From positions 4,278,001 through 4,342,000 of the forward strand of contig NC_070566.1 of NCBI RefSeq assembly GCF_026914185.1: a stretch of DNA of 64,000 bases, written 5' to 3'. The notes beneath the pieces are model-generated. The model was not told the DNA's origin. It worked only from the letters and a program-made list of their open reading frames with translations, and made no database searches. Source of the DNA: Puccinia triticina. Its lineage: Eukaryota > Basidiomycota > Pucciniomycetes > Pucciniales > Pucciniaceae. The position numbers and the translations under genes were made by a program. This document shows, one piece after another, positions 24,218 to 35,635 of this stretch; within the stretch, counting starts at the first letter, position 1; the number at the start of each line of letters is the position of its first letter.

Positions 24218-24440
24218 ACCAGCTCGTCCAGCGCCAGCCAGCGCGCCAGCTCCAGCGCTAGCCAGCGCCAGCCAGCGCGCCAGCTCCAGCGCTAGCCAGC
24301 GCCAGCCAGCGCGCCAGCTCCAGCGCTAGCCAGCGCCAGCCAGCGCGCCAGCTCCAGCGCTAGCCAGCGCTAGCCAGCGCCAGCCAGCGCGCCAGCTCCA
24401 GCGCTAGCCAGCGCCAGCCAGCGCGCCAGCTCCAGTGGAG
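24218..24440. repeat. 34-bp GC-rich minisatellite
   Basis: About six copies of a 34-bp unit contain CAGCGCGCCAGCTCCAGCGC and CTAGCCAGCGCCAGC, with one partial unit. GCGCGC and AGCGCT are palindromic centres. Confidence 0.88.
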
Positions 24441-24915
24441 CTGGCCCGGCCAGCTCTGCTGTCCTTTGGCTTTTAGCCAAAGAAAAATGCATTATTTTCT
24501 TTGGCTAATAGCCAAAGAAAGAAAGGGACAAAACTCCGAAAAACAGCGCCCGAACCCAACCCAACATTTAGCGCAGGTTGGGTTGGGTTGGGGCAGATTT
24601 TAAAATATGCTGCCCAAACCCTACCCGATGTCATACTATTTTGGGTTGGGTCCGGGTTGGTTTGGTTTGGGTCTTGGGTCGAACCGACCTCATAGGCCCC
24701 AAAAGCCCCCAACTTGACTGTCATAGTTGGGTCGCAGGCTGACCCAATTAGGACATAGGCTGCCCGAACCCGACCCAACAATTTTACAAGTTGGGTTGGG
24801 TTGGGTTTGGCTCATGTCATTTTCTTCAAGAATGTGCCCGAACCCAACCCAAAAACCAACGGGTCTCGGGTTGGTTTTGGGTTGGCCCAACCCATTTACA
24901 CCCTGAGAGCAGGCC

Positions 24916-26729
24916 AACAGTATCGCCAGGCTGAGCCAACCTGAATCCCTGATGGCCCCGTTGGCTTGACTGTGTGTCAAATAAGCATCCAACAAGGCAA
25001 ACCAGCTAATGGAGGCTTGCCAGTAGCATCAAGCCAACACTGTCATCTGGTTGAGCCATTTTCACACCAATGCCGGTGATCAGTCTGCCTTGACTGCCAG
25101 GTCCTTGCAGCGGGGGTCAGACCTACGTTGGTCTGACTCATCCAACCCACATTTCAAGCCAACACCACTGACAAACTGTGTTGGCATGACAGTTGGGTCA
25201 ACTCGGTGGCATGGCTTGCCCAGCCAACCAGTTTCGGCCCTGGCAAGCAGGCCAATAATATCAATGGGTCGGACATGCCAGCAAGAACCTTTTGGCTTGA
25301 CTGACCGTTGAGACCGATTCCAACAGGACTCATCACCTGACAAAGGTGTGTCTAACAAAGCAAGCCAACACCCTCAATTGGTCGGAACCGCATTGGGCAT
25401 TGGCCATTATCGGCTCGCCATGTAGGTTTTGCAAGCAATCAGTTGGCTTGGGCTTTTTTTTTTTTTTTTTGATCAAGTGTCCTATGCCTCTTTCATTTTA
25501 AGAAAGAGGTTGTGGGAGTTCCATTTTTTCAAAAAAAAAATATCAAAAAAAAGAACATGTCAAAAAAAATGAATTGGAGTTGCCAAGGATGCTGGATGAT
25601 TTAATAAAACAGGGAGTATATACAGCATGCTGCTGTGCAGTCAACAGGAGTACACTCGTGGCGCAATGGTCATAGTGGGCCTCCCTGGCAGGCTCTGCTG
25701 CGCTGACAGGGAGTTGGGCTTTGGTTCAATCCCAGGGCTATCTTTTGCAGATATCTGCGAGCCCCATGTGTCATCTCCATTACTCAGGCTCTACGCAGAT
25801 GGCATGCCAAGGCACTTCCTTTGCAGTCAAAATACAATGCGCAAGGCCGGCGCAATGTATTTTGTGTTGCGCAAGCCCTGTGCAAAATGCATTCCATGTT
25901 GCACCGGGCTTGCGTCAAGAATGTGCTGATGCACTTCCATTGGGCGAGGCCTGCGCAAATTATATTCCAATGCACTTGCACTGCGCAGGCCTTACGCAAA
26001 ACAAATGCTGATGTCAGAAGTTGACGCAAGGCCGGCATTGGAAGATATGCCAACTGCGGCCCCGACGGCCTCCCGTGTAGAGACATCATGTCGGCCACCA
26101 AAATTCTTTGGTGGCGTTGGGGAGGTCGCGCCGGCGCAGTTCTTTGTGTCGTCGCTGTGTCAAATGTGAACCCTGGTGTACACAACAACTGACAGGAAAG
26201 ATAAAAATTAATAAAATCACCAGAAAATTGCCAATGACTTGGGGAATTTTTGAAAAAATATGGAGTAAGGAGGGGGGATGCAAAGGAAGTTGGGAGGATT
26301 GATAACCAGAAAAAAGAAAGGAAAATTCTTTTTTCTTTTTTTTTCCTTCTGGGCTGTTGACCAAAAGATTCATGGCTCAATAATCACACATACAATCCTC
26401 AGCTGGAGCCCCCAACCCAATTGTGAATGGCACTGGCCAAAGGTCCATTGCATGGTTTCTGAGGAGTCTAGTAGGTTTTAGGGGTGTTGGTGGCATCAAT
26501 TGTTGATTGAGGATGAAGATGCGCTGGTGGATGGGCAATATACATCCCAGGACTCATTTTTAACCCGCGCCAAAAACTTTGGCGCACCCACTACACATGA
26601 AAATAGATAGGGCCTTAATCAGTGGACTACCTATATTTTGACTTCCAACTACCAAACAGTGTGTACATTGGGAGAAACACTCCTCAATGTTGCAACCGGG
26701 GCGCGCGGAGCAAAAATTGTCTTGGGAGC
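24916..26729. other. No gene; repeat-derived sequence
   Basis: 24940-25420 resembles 23750-23920 in part (GGTCTGACYCATCCAACCCA, GGCATGACA), so it is an old dispersed repeat. 25790-26030 is a degenerate array of GCGCAAGGC/GCATTGGAA-type words, and its long minus-strand open frame is an artefact of that array. I recognise nothing in 26040-26729. Confidence 0.4.
25655..25740 (+). other. tRNA-like promoter boxes (SINE head candidate)
   Basis: A perfect A box TGGCGCAATGG (25659-25669) and B box GGTTCAATCCC (25723-25733) lie 54 bp apart, within the range for an intron-bearing tRNA or a tRNA-derived SINE. No acceptor stem pairs around them. Confidence 0.45.
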
Positions 26730-27669
26730 ATTTTGGTAGTTGGAAGTTGAAAATGAAAATGCCAAAAGGTAGTCAGAAATATAATTTTCCAAAAAACAAC
26801 ATAAATACTTCAAAATTTATTACTCCCTATTGGGGGGCCCAAAGCCCCCCAAACTTCTACAGTGGCCAGAAAACATCTAAAAAGCCCATGTTTAGCTACA
26901 TGGCATCATCTGGCCTCGAAAATGCCATGTGCAACTTTGGGTCCATTGTGGCAGATTTCCTTAGTATGAACACCGCCAAAACCTTAGCCACAGTGCCCCA
27001 AAGGGTCCCAAAGTTTTACAGTGCCCAGATTGAACTCTGAAAACAATATGATGAGCTGAATAGCATTAGCACAACCCATTCCTGGGGTGTGCTACTGTGC
27101 ACCCATTTTGGCCAGTGTCCTACTAATGAACACCACCAAAACCTTAGCCACGGTGTCCCAAAGGGTCCCAAAGTTTTACAGTGCACAGATTAAGCTCTGA
27201 AAAAATATTATGAGCTGCATGGAATTAGCACACCCCAGGACTTGGGTTTGGCTAAGGTTTTGGTGGTCTTCATTAGCAGGACATTGGCCAAAACGGGTGC
27301 ACAGTAGCACACCCCATTCCTGAGGTGTTCTAATGCCATGCAGCTCACTTTTTTTTTTCAGAGCTAAATCTGTGCACTGTAAAATTTTGAGACCCATTGG
27401 GGCACCATGGCTAAGGTTTTGGTGGTGTTCATTAGTAGGAAATCCACCATAATGGACCCACAGTTGCACGTGGCATTTTTGAGGCCATATAATGCCATGA
27501 AGCTAACCATGGGCTTTTTAGATGGCTTTCTGGCCACTGTAAAGGTTTGGGGGGCTTTGGGCGCCCCAATGGTGAGGAATAAATTTGTAAGTATTTATGT
27601 TTTCTTTTGGAAAATTATATTTCCAACTTCCTTTTGGCATTTTCATTTTCAACTTTCAACTACCAAAAT
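26730..27669. mobile_element. Fold-back element, 0.94 kb
   Basis: ATTTTGGTAGTTGGAAGTTG at the left is inverted at the right end (27669). Arms of about 330-400 bp share AAAATGCCAAAAGG, GGGGGGC..AAAGCCCCCC, ACACCGCCAAAACCTTAG and TTTTACAGTGC. The middle contains a second direct copy of part of the arm (27085-27200). There is no transposase and no obvious TSD. Confidence 0.75.
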
Positions 27670-27699
27670 TTCTAACTTAACTGAGCCCCTCTATTGGAG

Positions 27700-27985
27700 G
27701 GGGGCACTGTCCCTCAGGGAACCTCCGGGACTTAAACACTAAGTGGACACCGTGGCCTGAGTGAATTAGCAACTTGGCCTTTTTCAATCCTGTGTAGCTT
27801 CATCACATCACATTATGTGATTGAGTTGTAGGGGAACAAAACATGCACAACATCAAGGATAATCTGTCCATCTATTGTCCTATTTTTAGGGATATGTAAT
27901 GGTAGTCAAATGTCTTTTTTTGCAACTTCTTTAGTTGGCTACATCCCGTATCACACACACTGTGCAGAATCTGAAATCCATGATC
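27700..27985. repeat. Internally deleted copy of the 10.2-15.8-kb element
   Basis: 27705-27893 matches 10200-10393 (CCTTTTTCAATCCTGTGTAGC and CATTATGTGATTGAGTTGTA). 27893-27985 then matches 15507-15600. The join removes what would be about 5.1 kb. The far right end is not preserved. Confidence 0.7.
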
Positions 27986-28085
27986 AAGGGTGAAGCGCTG
28001 CGCTTTGCTACAGAAAGCGCACAATATAGCAAAGCAAAGCGGAGCCGCGCTACACCCCCAGCCCATTTAGCGCAAGCGCAAGCGC

Positions 28086-29373
28086 TGTGGTAGACGGAAA
28101 AGTGAAAAATCAAAAGTTTTTTCTCATACACATAACTCACCCTAGGCCTCAAGATAACACCAAATGAACCTCAGAAATGGATTCTAAGGCCAATTTTACC
28201 CCTAGTCACCACTGGAAGCGTCACTGGAGCCCCGCTGGATTGGAAGTTACACCCTCTTGGACCCTCATGGACACGGCCAGCCCCAGTCATCAACCTGTCA
28301 CAACCCTCAAGTCACCTTTCCCAAGTATATGCATACTCAGCCCAGCCAAACACATACTCTTTTCTATCCCTCTTATGTCCACTGCTTATGCAGGGGACCA
28401 ACCCCATTTCTTCTGTATTTGACATTTCCCTGCTTCATTTATGCACCCCTTGCAGCTGCATGCAGTCTTCTGACCCCATTTCTGCACTCTTTGCATTATT
28501 CTGACTCCACTCATGCACCCCTTGCATGAGGTACCCCTGTATTTGACATTTCCCCGCTTTGTTTATGCAGTCCTTGCATCAGTATGACATCATCTTTCAT
28601 TTCTCACCCCACTTTTTGCCTGTATTTAGTATCTTCTGACACCACTTCTACGCAGCACACCAGCTAAAATCCCTCATCCAGGGTCCTCCTTGTAGCTAAA
28701 ATCCCTCATATTTGTCTATATAAGGAGCTCTCTCCCCCCAGTTTTTTTTCCCTCAGCTCAGCATTCCCCAGTTATTTACATACCACCCTTCACACTTAAC
28801 ATCACCACCACACATCACTACAACCCTTATATTTGCAAATAACTACTGAAGTCACTCTCAACTCTCACATACCTGTCATCAAACAACTTCATCTGGAACT
28901 AGACCAGACCTATCACTTGATTAAAACTTGCCAAGCTTAGCTTGGTGGGTCTTGTTATCTGATAGTATAGAAGGGCAGAGTTTGCACCTCCATCAACGGT
29001 GGGCCGCTACGCTAAACTATCCGTAGCGTGCGCTATCCGCTAGTTTAGCGTTGCGTAGTTCCTGACACATTGCCGTTAGTTGTAGCCCCGCTACGCTACG
29101 CTAACGGGCGCTAACAGCGCTATCAGCTTTTTTAGCGGTTGAATAGCACTGCTAGCGCTGATAGCAGCGATAGAGGCCCTGTAGTTTCAAGGGGTGCCTG
29201 TTAGCGGTAGCGGGCAATCACTGCCCGCTAACGGAAAACCCTGTCATTTGTAGTTTAGATCCGCTACGCTGCGCTGAACTACGGACTAAATGTAGTGTAG
29301 CGGCCCACTGTTGCCTCCATCATCCCCTTCTCCATTCAGCAAAAGGGTTTCACAGCCACTTTTTAGTCTTACA
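28086..29373 (+). mobile_element. LTR-like dispersed repeat, copy B
   Basis: It starts TGTGGTAGACGG and ends TAGTCTTACA, flanked by GCGC at 28082-28085 and 29374-29377. The core CTATATAAGGAGCTCTCTCC is at 28716-28735. Without the 320-bp MITE at 28994-29313 and its duplication it is about 960 bp, similar to copy A (904 bp). Confidence 0.65.
28994..29313. mobile_element. 320-bp MITE with CAACRGTGGGCCGCTA ends
   Basis: The left end is CAACGGTGGGCCGCTACGCTA and the right end reverse-complements to CAACAGTGGGCCGCTACACTA. CCTCCAT is duplicated at 28987-28993 and 29314-29320. The sibling repeat at about 21135 shows the uninterrupted target. The interior is rich in TAGCGCTGATAGCGC-like words. A TSD of 7-8 bp suggests hAT-like mobilisation, but the superfamily is uncertain. 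Confidence 0.82.
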
Positions 29374-29412
29374 GCGCTCCCCTTGTGAATTTAGAGACTG
29401 TGAAATAAAGAT

Positions 29413-29497
29413 GTGTCTGGTGAGAGTCAAAATCACAACCTCAGCTATGCTGAGACACATACTAGAGTGCTGCCTTTACCAACTAGGCTACAGACGC
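29413..29497 (-). other. tRNA-Thr-like sequence (pseudogene or SINE head)
   Basis: On the minus strand, GCGTCTG and CAGACAC pair at six of seven positions as an acceptor stem. An A-box TAGCCTAGTTGGTAAAGGC follows. The anticodon loop would read CTAGTAT (AGU). The B-box region GAGGTTGTGATTTTGA is degenerate, so a functional tRNA is unlikely. Confidence 0.45.
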
Positions 29498-29616
29498 TTG
29501 TGGCTGCCAGCTGGGTGGTTGGTTGGTAGTGCTCATGGGTTGATCCAACAGCCCTCCATACTGTGGTGATACATCATGGTAGCAGACTAACAGACAACTC
29601 AAAAGTTAATTAAAAA

Positions 29617-29890
29617 ACGTCTGCTTGTCCCCAGTACAAAAGCATAGCTGCTCTCAGCTTTGACCAATCATGCTCTTCAAAATCATCAAGAGTCTCAATG
29701 ATTTGAAATACATCATAATTGCGAATAAAGCAACGGAGCTGGTAGGCCATATCAAAATCTGATGCACCATCTTCTTTGGCCGCCAATTGATAAGCCTCAA
29801 GAAACGCCTACACATCCGTCCCATCAAATCCAAGGTCCTGATCTTCATTTTCAATTTTTACCATCCAAGGTGGCTGGGCAACGGGTGACA
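29617..29890 (-). pseudogene. Ty3/gypsy-type gag remnant
   Basis: The minus-strand frame reads PPWMVKIENEDQDLGFDGTD, then an in-frame TAG, then AFLEAYQLAAKEDGASDFDM and later TLDDFEEHDWSKLRAAML. The pattern FDGTDV..FL..Y.LAAK.DGASD.DMA is that of the capsid/gag start in basidiomycete Ty3/gypsy elements. It ends at a TAA after WGQADVF. No pol region adjoins it, so this is an isolated fragment. Confidence 0.6.
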
Positions 29891-30067
29891 TGACAAGCTG
29901 GATTGGCTAAGAACTGGCTGAGAAAGCAGCGGATCCAAGTGGCTCACAGAGTGGCTAGGGTAATGCTTATGACAACAATAGTAGTAGAGCCCTGGAGGTG
30001 CACAAACTGGGAGGACTTACTTCTAGTCTCCTGTGCCTCTGCCGCTGAAACCTAAAAAGAAGAAAAG

Positions 30068-30154
30068 AAGACCGCTAAGCGTCTCAAAAACCGTGAAAAT
30101 TGGTGAGACTGTAAATCTTGAGGTCGCTGGTTTGATCCCAGCTTGGGGGACCAA
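30068..30154 (+). other. tRNA-Tyr-like sequence (pseudogene or SINE head)
   Basis: GACTGTAAATC (GUA anticodon loop), GGTCGCTGGTTTGATCCCAG and TTGGGGGACCA resemble the 3' two thirds of a tRNA-Tyr. The 5' third is not recognisable, and the acceptor stem does not form properly. Confidence 0.45.
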
Positions 30155-30717
30155 ATGTGGAACTCTGTCTGTGCCAGGCGGCGGCAGTTCCTGGTCCGGG
30201 GTTGGTTTGATAGGCTGATGAGGATCTGTATAGCGGATTGAGGAAAGATTTTACAATGGCCGTGAAGGCGCGTCGGCGGTTGTGTTGTACTATAAAGGGT
30301 GCCGGGATACTGCCGGTGAAAAGATCACAAAAGTGGAACAGCCAGATGCTTTGGATTCTCAGAGAATGATTGGGAAAGATAAGCTCACGGGAGCGCTATG
30401 GAGGGCGCCAGAAAATGATTGATATAGTTGATGAATTTCCGATTTGGTATCAGGAAGGTTTGATGCCCCCCTTCCTCTGAGTTTGTGGGCAAACTCAGAC
30501 TCCAGGAGGCTCCGCGCACTGCGGAACCATCATCGCGCCCCGCACACGCGCACACACAAAAAAAAAACAGAAAACACAGACAACAAGAAAACAAAACCAA
30601 ACAAAAATCAAGCAAGAAAGAAAACCAACCATCCAACACGCGCAGAGAAGAAAAAAAACAAAAAGACAAAGAAGAAAAGAAAGGGAAAGAAGAAGAATAA
30701 AAAATTGGAAGACAACA

Positions 30718-33067
30718 CTACATAGGAAGAAAGAGTTCCTGCGCGCCATTGCGCTCTTGAGGGTTGATCCTCCACGTGCCTTGAGAGCCCTCACGCGCCA
30801 CACCATTTTGAGAACTGACTAAGCGTGTACCAGATTGAACACCACAGCGCGCGGGCTTGGAGGGGCCATGCAGGGAAAATGGCGTGGCAGGGGTGGTGAA
30901 GACCGCTTTGACGGAGGTGCTTCTGGAAGTTAAGCCCACCAGAGGTCCGTCAGGCGTTCCTGTGTTGGTTGGTGTTTCAACCGGGCGGCCCCGCTCCTTC
31001 TTTGGGCTGGCCACGTCGTCATCCGTGATGGTGTGCGTAGGGATTGACCACCTGGCCCCCTTCATCAATTGTGATGCCAGGGGATGGGGGAACTTGAGCT
31101 TCTCGAGTTTGTGTGAGGATAAATCAAGGAAATAGTCCCATAGGTTGATGTGGGAGAGTTTGATCAACCCGTGGGAGAGGGGATCCTCCTTGGGGACATT
31201 GCATAGGTTGAGCAAGTTCTTGATTCCAAGTGACCGGCCGGCCTCATTCAGTTGGAGATGGGTGGTGGGCAAGCTCATACTGATCCAGGAGTTTGGCAAG
31301 TTTGGTCTTGGGGTCAGAATCTTCTGAGTCCTTGTGATCCGTGGGGGATACCAAGCTTGCCCAAAGACCAACCAACTAACTGTCTGCGCAATCCCATGCG
31401 CAGCCGGGCTGCAAGCAATTTTCCGAGCGGGGGACCAATGGACATCAACCGGAACGCCGTGGTGTGGCATTACCTCAATATCTGAGCTCACATCCCGAGT
31501 GTGGCGAGTTGAGGGGACCAATCAGACTGATTTATCACCGGGAACTGGAGTTGGATCCTCAGCTTCCGACGCAGTTGTGTCTAGCTCGTCTGATTCACCG
31601 GCAGGGGGGATTCCAGATTGAGTGACTGGTGAATGAGCTCCGGGGAGCTCTGCCGGCCTATCCCCACCATAATCCTCATTCTCAATGCCAAGGGCTGTTA
31701 AGTCAAACCCCAGGGCGGTTGCATCATTCAAACTTGGGGACAACTCGCCCGGCAACTTTGCCACACCGCCTTACCCGGGATCACACAGCCAGCTGAGGAG
31801 ACTCAGAACTGGGTTAAAACAAATCCTTTCTTTTCAGCAATGGGGGCTGGGCCACGTCGCGGGGCTGATGTTGCCAAGGGCTTGCTTGGTGACGCAGCCT
31901 GCGCAGGCGTTTTAGGGGGTGGGAGGAGGTGCTTGGGCACCGTGGTTGACTGCACCGGAGATTTGGTTGGAGAGGCCTGTGACTTGTGCTTGCTGAGTTG
32001 CAACCCTTGCTTAGCTGCCAACTCGGCCAGAGTGGGAGCCAGCCTCTTATCCTTTACAAATTTGGGTATGTTGGGCGGGTTGTCCTGGTCAATGCCCAGT
32101 ATCTTGTGCATAATGCAGTGGCTCCACTTGGTTAGCACGCCCCAAGTGACGCGGATCGATGCCCCCGGGTGGTTGGGTTCCTTTATCCTCATGGACTTGG
32201 AGTTCTGCCCATACTTCCTAGTAATGTAGATGTGTAGATCCGCCGCAATGTGTATGCGTTCTTGCTCATCCACATTGGTGTGAGGCTGCCCAAGATCAGA
32301 GGATTCAAACCACATTAATATGGCCCTATGGGGCCCGTGACAAACCGACCAGGATGGGATGGACTGACATTGACCACCAGCCGGGCCTGGGTGCGTTCAA
32401 GCGCCAGCCGGGTGTTGTCGGGCCCATGTGTCATAGCCAGAGCATCCTGCTGCAGCCTTGCCTGATCACATGGGCTCAGGTATATTAGCCAGCTACCCAA
32501 CGGCAAACCAATAATGAACTGAGGGAGAATACCACTTACAGCCTGTTGAACCTTTGCCAACTTGCGCGGATTGGTCATAAACACCATAACCGCTAGTGAG
32601 GCAGTGGGACTTGTTCCTGCTTCCTCCACAAAATTGACAAATATGTCATCAGAGCTGACCATTGTGTTCTTTCAATGAGCAAAGGTCTTGTTGCTTGGGA
32701 TGATCAACTGCCACCGGAGCAGCCCCTTCCCCTGCATCTTTGTGAGGTGCGCCCCCAGGAAGGAGACCAGGGAGTTGAGGGAGTCTATGCAGTCCTGTCG
32801 GAACTTTGACCAAGTTGTGTGTTGAAGGACCATCTTCAAATACGGATTGCTCTGTGTGATCACCCACTCCCAAGGCTTTGCGCTGGCTGCAGCTGTGTTG
32901 TGCAGGTTCACTTGTGCAATCTGGCCTGCAGCGGACAGCAAACGGGCCACCAGAGGAGCGCTGGAGGCTGTGATCAATGGTGTTGCAGCCAGGTGGGGAA
33001 GGTTCACTTGGGGAGCCGTGGGGCCGGGGCCATTGGGTTGCAATCTGCTACCCTCCTTGTAGAACAC
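30718..33067 (-). pseudogene. Unidentified broken coding region
   Basis: Five consecutive minus-strand open frames (131, 115, 170, 80 and 267 codons) lie end to end. Blocks 1-2 and 4-5 are in the same frame, separated only by single TGA codons (32672-32674 and 31522-31524). Frame changes occur near 32320 and between 31803 and 31764. The composition is protein-like: a helical segment LASLNSLVSFLGAHLTKMQ type, a Ser/Pro/Lys-rich linker (SPTKSPVQSTTVPKHLLPPP) and an acidic stretch. I do not recognise a family. I interpret it as a decayed gene, possibly a repeated fungal family. Unrecognised introns could explain part of the breakage. Confidence 0.4.
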
Positions 33068-33429
33068 TTACAGCTGTTCACCTGGGAGTCTGGGGGCTGA
33101 CTTGGACCAAGGTAAGATTCTTGCAGCTCCCTGGGGGCATTTGGAAACGGTAGCGGGTCAATGCAGCTTGTGAGAGTGAAGAAACAATTGGTTTGTTTGG
33201 TTTGAGATGACTGATGAATGGACAGAAAACATGACTCTCAGCTTTAATCAAAGGGGTCATCATGGGTATGTGTTGAAGTGAAAATAATACATACCATAAT
33301 TGCCACAATGATTTGGATATGCTTGATTGCGGAAGCGGACAGCTTTAACTTGGCAAATGGGACCAATGGACCTAAGAGATGCAATGGAAATGGCGGGTCA
33401 GTCAACCAAATCATTGGATGGCCCTGTCA
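33068..33429. other. No feature seen
   Basis: This non-coding stretch separates the broken coding region from the left end of the CACTG-ended structure. I see no repeat ends or promoter elements. Confidence 0.4.
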
Positions 33430-33879
33430 CACTGCCAGCATTTAAGCCTTGGATGCGTCCATCCCCGTTAATCTGGGATGCACACAACTGATTTAACATT
33501 GGTTGCGCGCATCCGATGCAATCCGCATCCGAGTTGATATCGGGGGACAGTAACCCGAGGGTTTGGCCACCCGATTCAAACTCGGCTGGTCCGCGGCCGA
33601 GCCAAAACCGGCAGGCTGTCTGACCGACGAATCAAATTCCTCGATCAGTGGCCAGCCGAGTTAACCTCGGCCGCCACCAACCGAGCAATGGAAGCTCGGT
33701 TGACAGGTCAAGCGAGCTTTCATATGATATGAAAGCTCGGTTACGGACCCACCGAGTAAAATGAATATCGGTGGGTCAATCACCGATGAGTTCAAATCAT
33801 CGGTGGGTAAATCACCGATGATTTCAAATAATCGGTGGGTCAACAGCCGATGATTTTGAATCATTGGTTGTTCCACCCT

Positions 33880-34940
33880 CCTCGGAGAACTTTCCCGGGG
33901 AGGAGCCCTCCGGCAGATAGCACGTCGAGCCACAGTGGCCGGAGCAGTCTGCTCGCTGGTCCAAGAAGTCGACTCGCCGGTCCAAGCAGACTGCTCAGAC
34001 TGGCGAGCAGTGCTGCCCAATCACGTACAGGTACCTGCTCGGCGAGCAGGTCAGCCTGCTTGCCAAGCAGGTACTTATACCCGCTTCGCCAGCAGGTTAA
34101 CCTGTCAAGCTGCTGGCCGAGTAGGTCGACCTGCAGGCCAAGCAGGTTCAGGTACCTGGTCAGCGAGCAGGTCAACCTGCAGGCCAAGCAGTTAAAAGAG
34201 GTTAAAAGTACCTGCTCGGCGAGCATGCTGACCTACTCGCCGAGCAGGTAAAAGCTCTTTTACCTGCTCGGCCATCAGGATGACCTGCTCGCCGAGCTTG
34301 TACGGTTACAGATACTTGCTCCGACTCGGCCAGCAGGTCAACCTGCTGGCCAGGAAACAGTACCTGCTCGGCGAGCAGGTAAAAGTTCGCCGAGCGGGTA
34401 CTTTTAGCTGCTCGGCCGTCAGGATGATCTGGTCGCCTGGTTACAGGTACGTACTCCGTCTCGGCCAGCAGGTCATCCTACTGGCAAGGAGGTAACGGTA
34501 CCTGCTCGGCGAGCAGGTTGACCTACTCGCCGAGCAGGTAAAAGGTCGCCGAGCAGGTATTTTTACCTGCTCGGCCATCAACCTGGTCGCCGGGCGGGTA
34601 CAGTTACAGGTACCTGTTTCGGCTTGGCCAGCGGGTCATCCTGCTTGCCGCGCAGGTAACAGTACCTGCTCGGCCATTAGGATGACCTGCCCGCCAAGCA
34701 GTTGCTTTTACCTGCTTGGTAAGAAGGTTGACCTGCTCTGCAAGCAGATAGCTGTAGCCGCTTTGAAGCGGGAAGAATTACCTGCTCGGCGCTGTTATTT
34801 GCTTGGCCAGTTGACCTGCTGGACGCGCCGGAGCAGGTACCTGTAACTGTACCTGCTCGGCGAGCAGTTCATCCCAATGGTCGAGCAGGTAAAAGTACCT
34901 GCTCGGCGGTCTTTTACCTGCCCAGCAAGCTTTTACCTGC
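33880..34940. repeat. Palindromic ACCTGCTCG/CGAGCAGGT array (left arm)
   Basis: More than thirty units combine ACCTGCTCGGCGAGCAGGT-like near-palindromes with spacers AAAAG, TCAACCTG and CATCAGGATG. Cruciform-capable words occur every 30-40 bp. The reverse complement of the whole array is at 45660-46700, and a direct copy of its inner 0.79 kb is at 42955-43741. Confidence 0.88.
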
Positions 34941-34941
34941 T

Positions 34942-35634
34942 CTGGGAGCAAAACTCCACAAGCGAACTGCTTTAGCAGTTTTCCTGGGAGCCTCCACAGG
35001 CAAACTGCTTTAGCAGTTTTCCTGGGAGCAAAACTCCACAGGCAAACTGCTTTAGCAGTTTTCCTGGGAGCAAAACTCCACAGGCAAACTGCTTTAGCAG
35101 TTTTCCTGGGAGCAAAACTCCACAGGCAAACTGCTTTAGCAGTTTTCCTGGGAGCAAAACTCCACAGGCAAACTGCTTTAGCAGTTTTCCTGGGAGCAAA
35201 ACTCCACAGGCAAACTGCTTTAGCAGTTTTCCTGGGAGCAAAACTCCACAGGCAAACTGCTTTAGAAGTTTTCCTGGGAGCAAAACTCCACAGGCAAACT
35301 GCTTTAGCAGTTTTCCTGGGAGCAAAACTCCACAGGCAAACTGCTTTAGCAGTTTTCCTGGGAGCAAAACTCCACAGGCAAACTGCTTTAGCAGTTTTCC
35401 TGGGAGCAAAACTCCACAGGCAAACTGATTTAGCAGTTTTCCTGGGAGCAAAACTCCACAGGCAAACTGCTTTAGCAGTTTTCCTGGGAGCAAAACTCCA
35501 CAGGCAAACTGCTTTAGCAGTTTTCCTGGGAGCAAAACTCCACAGGCAAACTGCTTTAGCAGTTTTCCTGGGAGCAAAACTCCACAGGCAAACTGCTTTA
35601 GCAGTTTTCCTGGGAGCAAAACTCCACAGGCAAT
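34942..35634. repeat. 42-bp tandem array, about 16 copies (left arm)
   Basis: The unit is CTGGGAGCAAAACTCCACAG followed by GCAAACTGCTTTAGCAGTTTTC. Copies are nearly identical except for a shortened second unit and single substitutions near 35263 and 35427. Each unit holds the hairpin AAACTGCTTTAGCAGTTT. Because 42 is divisible by 3, the minus strand stays open for 215 codons (14-residue repeat LLPGKLLKQFACGV), which I regard as fortuitous. Confidence 0.95.
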
Positions 35635-35635
35635 C

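Larger units (their letters stand above)
23962..24536. mobile_element. 575-bp insertion of unknown type with 8-bp TSD
   Basis: The duplication CGAAAAAC is at 23954-23961 and 24537-24544. The uninterrupted sibling at 19462 has a single copy at this point. The insertion has no terminal inverted repeat that I can see. It consists mainly of two simple arrays plus the hairpin TTGGCTTTTAGCCAAAG. The mechanism is unknown. Confidence 0.7.
23927..24907. mobile_element. hAT-like MITE, copy 2, interrupted
   Basis: It has the same ends as the copy at 19462 (CAGGGTGTAAACGGGT ... ACCCATTTACACCCTG). Flanking AGCAGGCT (23919-23926) and AGCAGGCC (24908-24915) match at seven of eight positions. Its body is split by the 575-bp insertion at 23962-24536. 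Confidence 0.72.

Noticed and set aside
25784..26380. 198-codon minus-strand open frame
   Set aside because: It overlaps a degenerate GCGCAAGG-type array and a T-rich tract, starts and ends arbitrarily, and has no motif.
34972..35619. 215-codon open frame of 14-residue repeats (and its 220-codon mirror at 44999-45661)
   Set aside because: The frames stay open only because the 42-bp unit is a multiple of three. Unit changes ignore codon structure, and two plus-strand frames are open at once in the right array.
34942..35634. CRISPR-like regular array
   Set aside because: Units are directly tandem with no unique spacers, and the context is a eukaryotic transposon arm.
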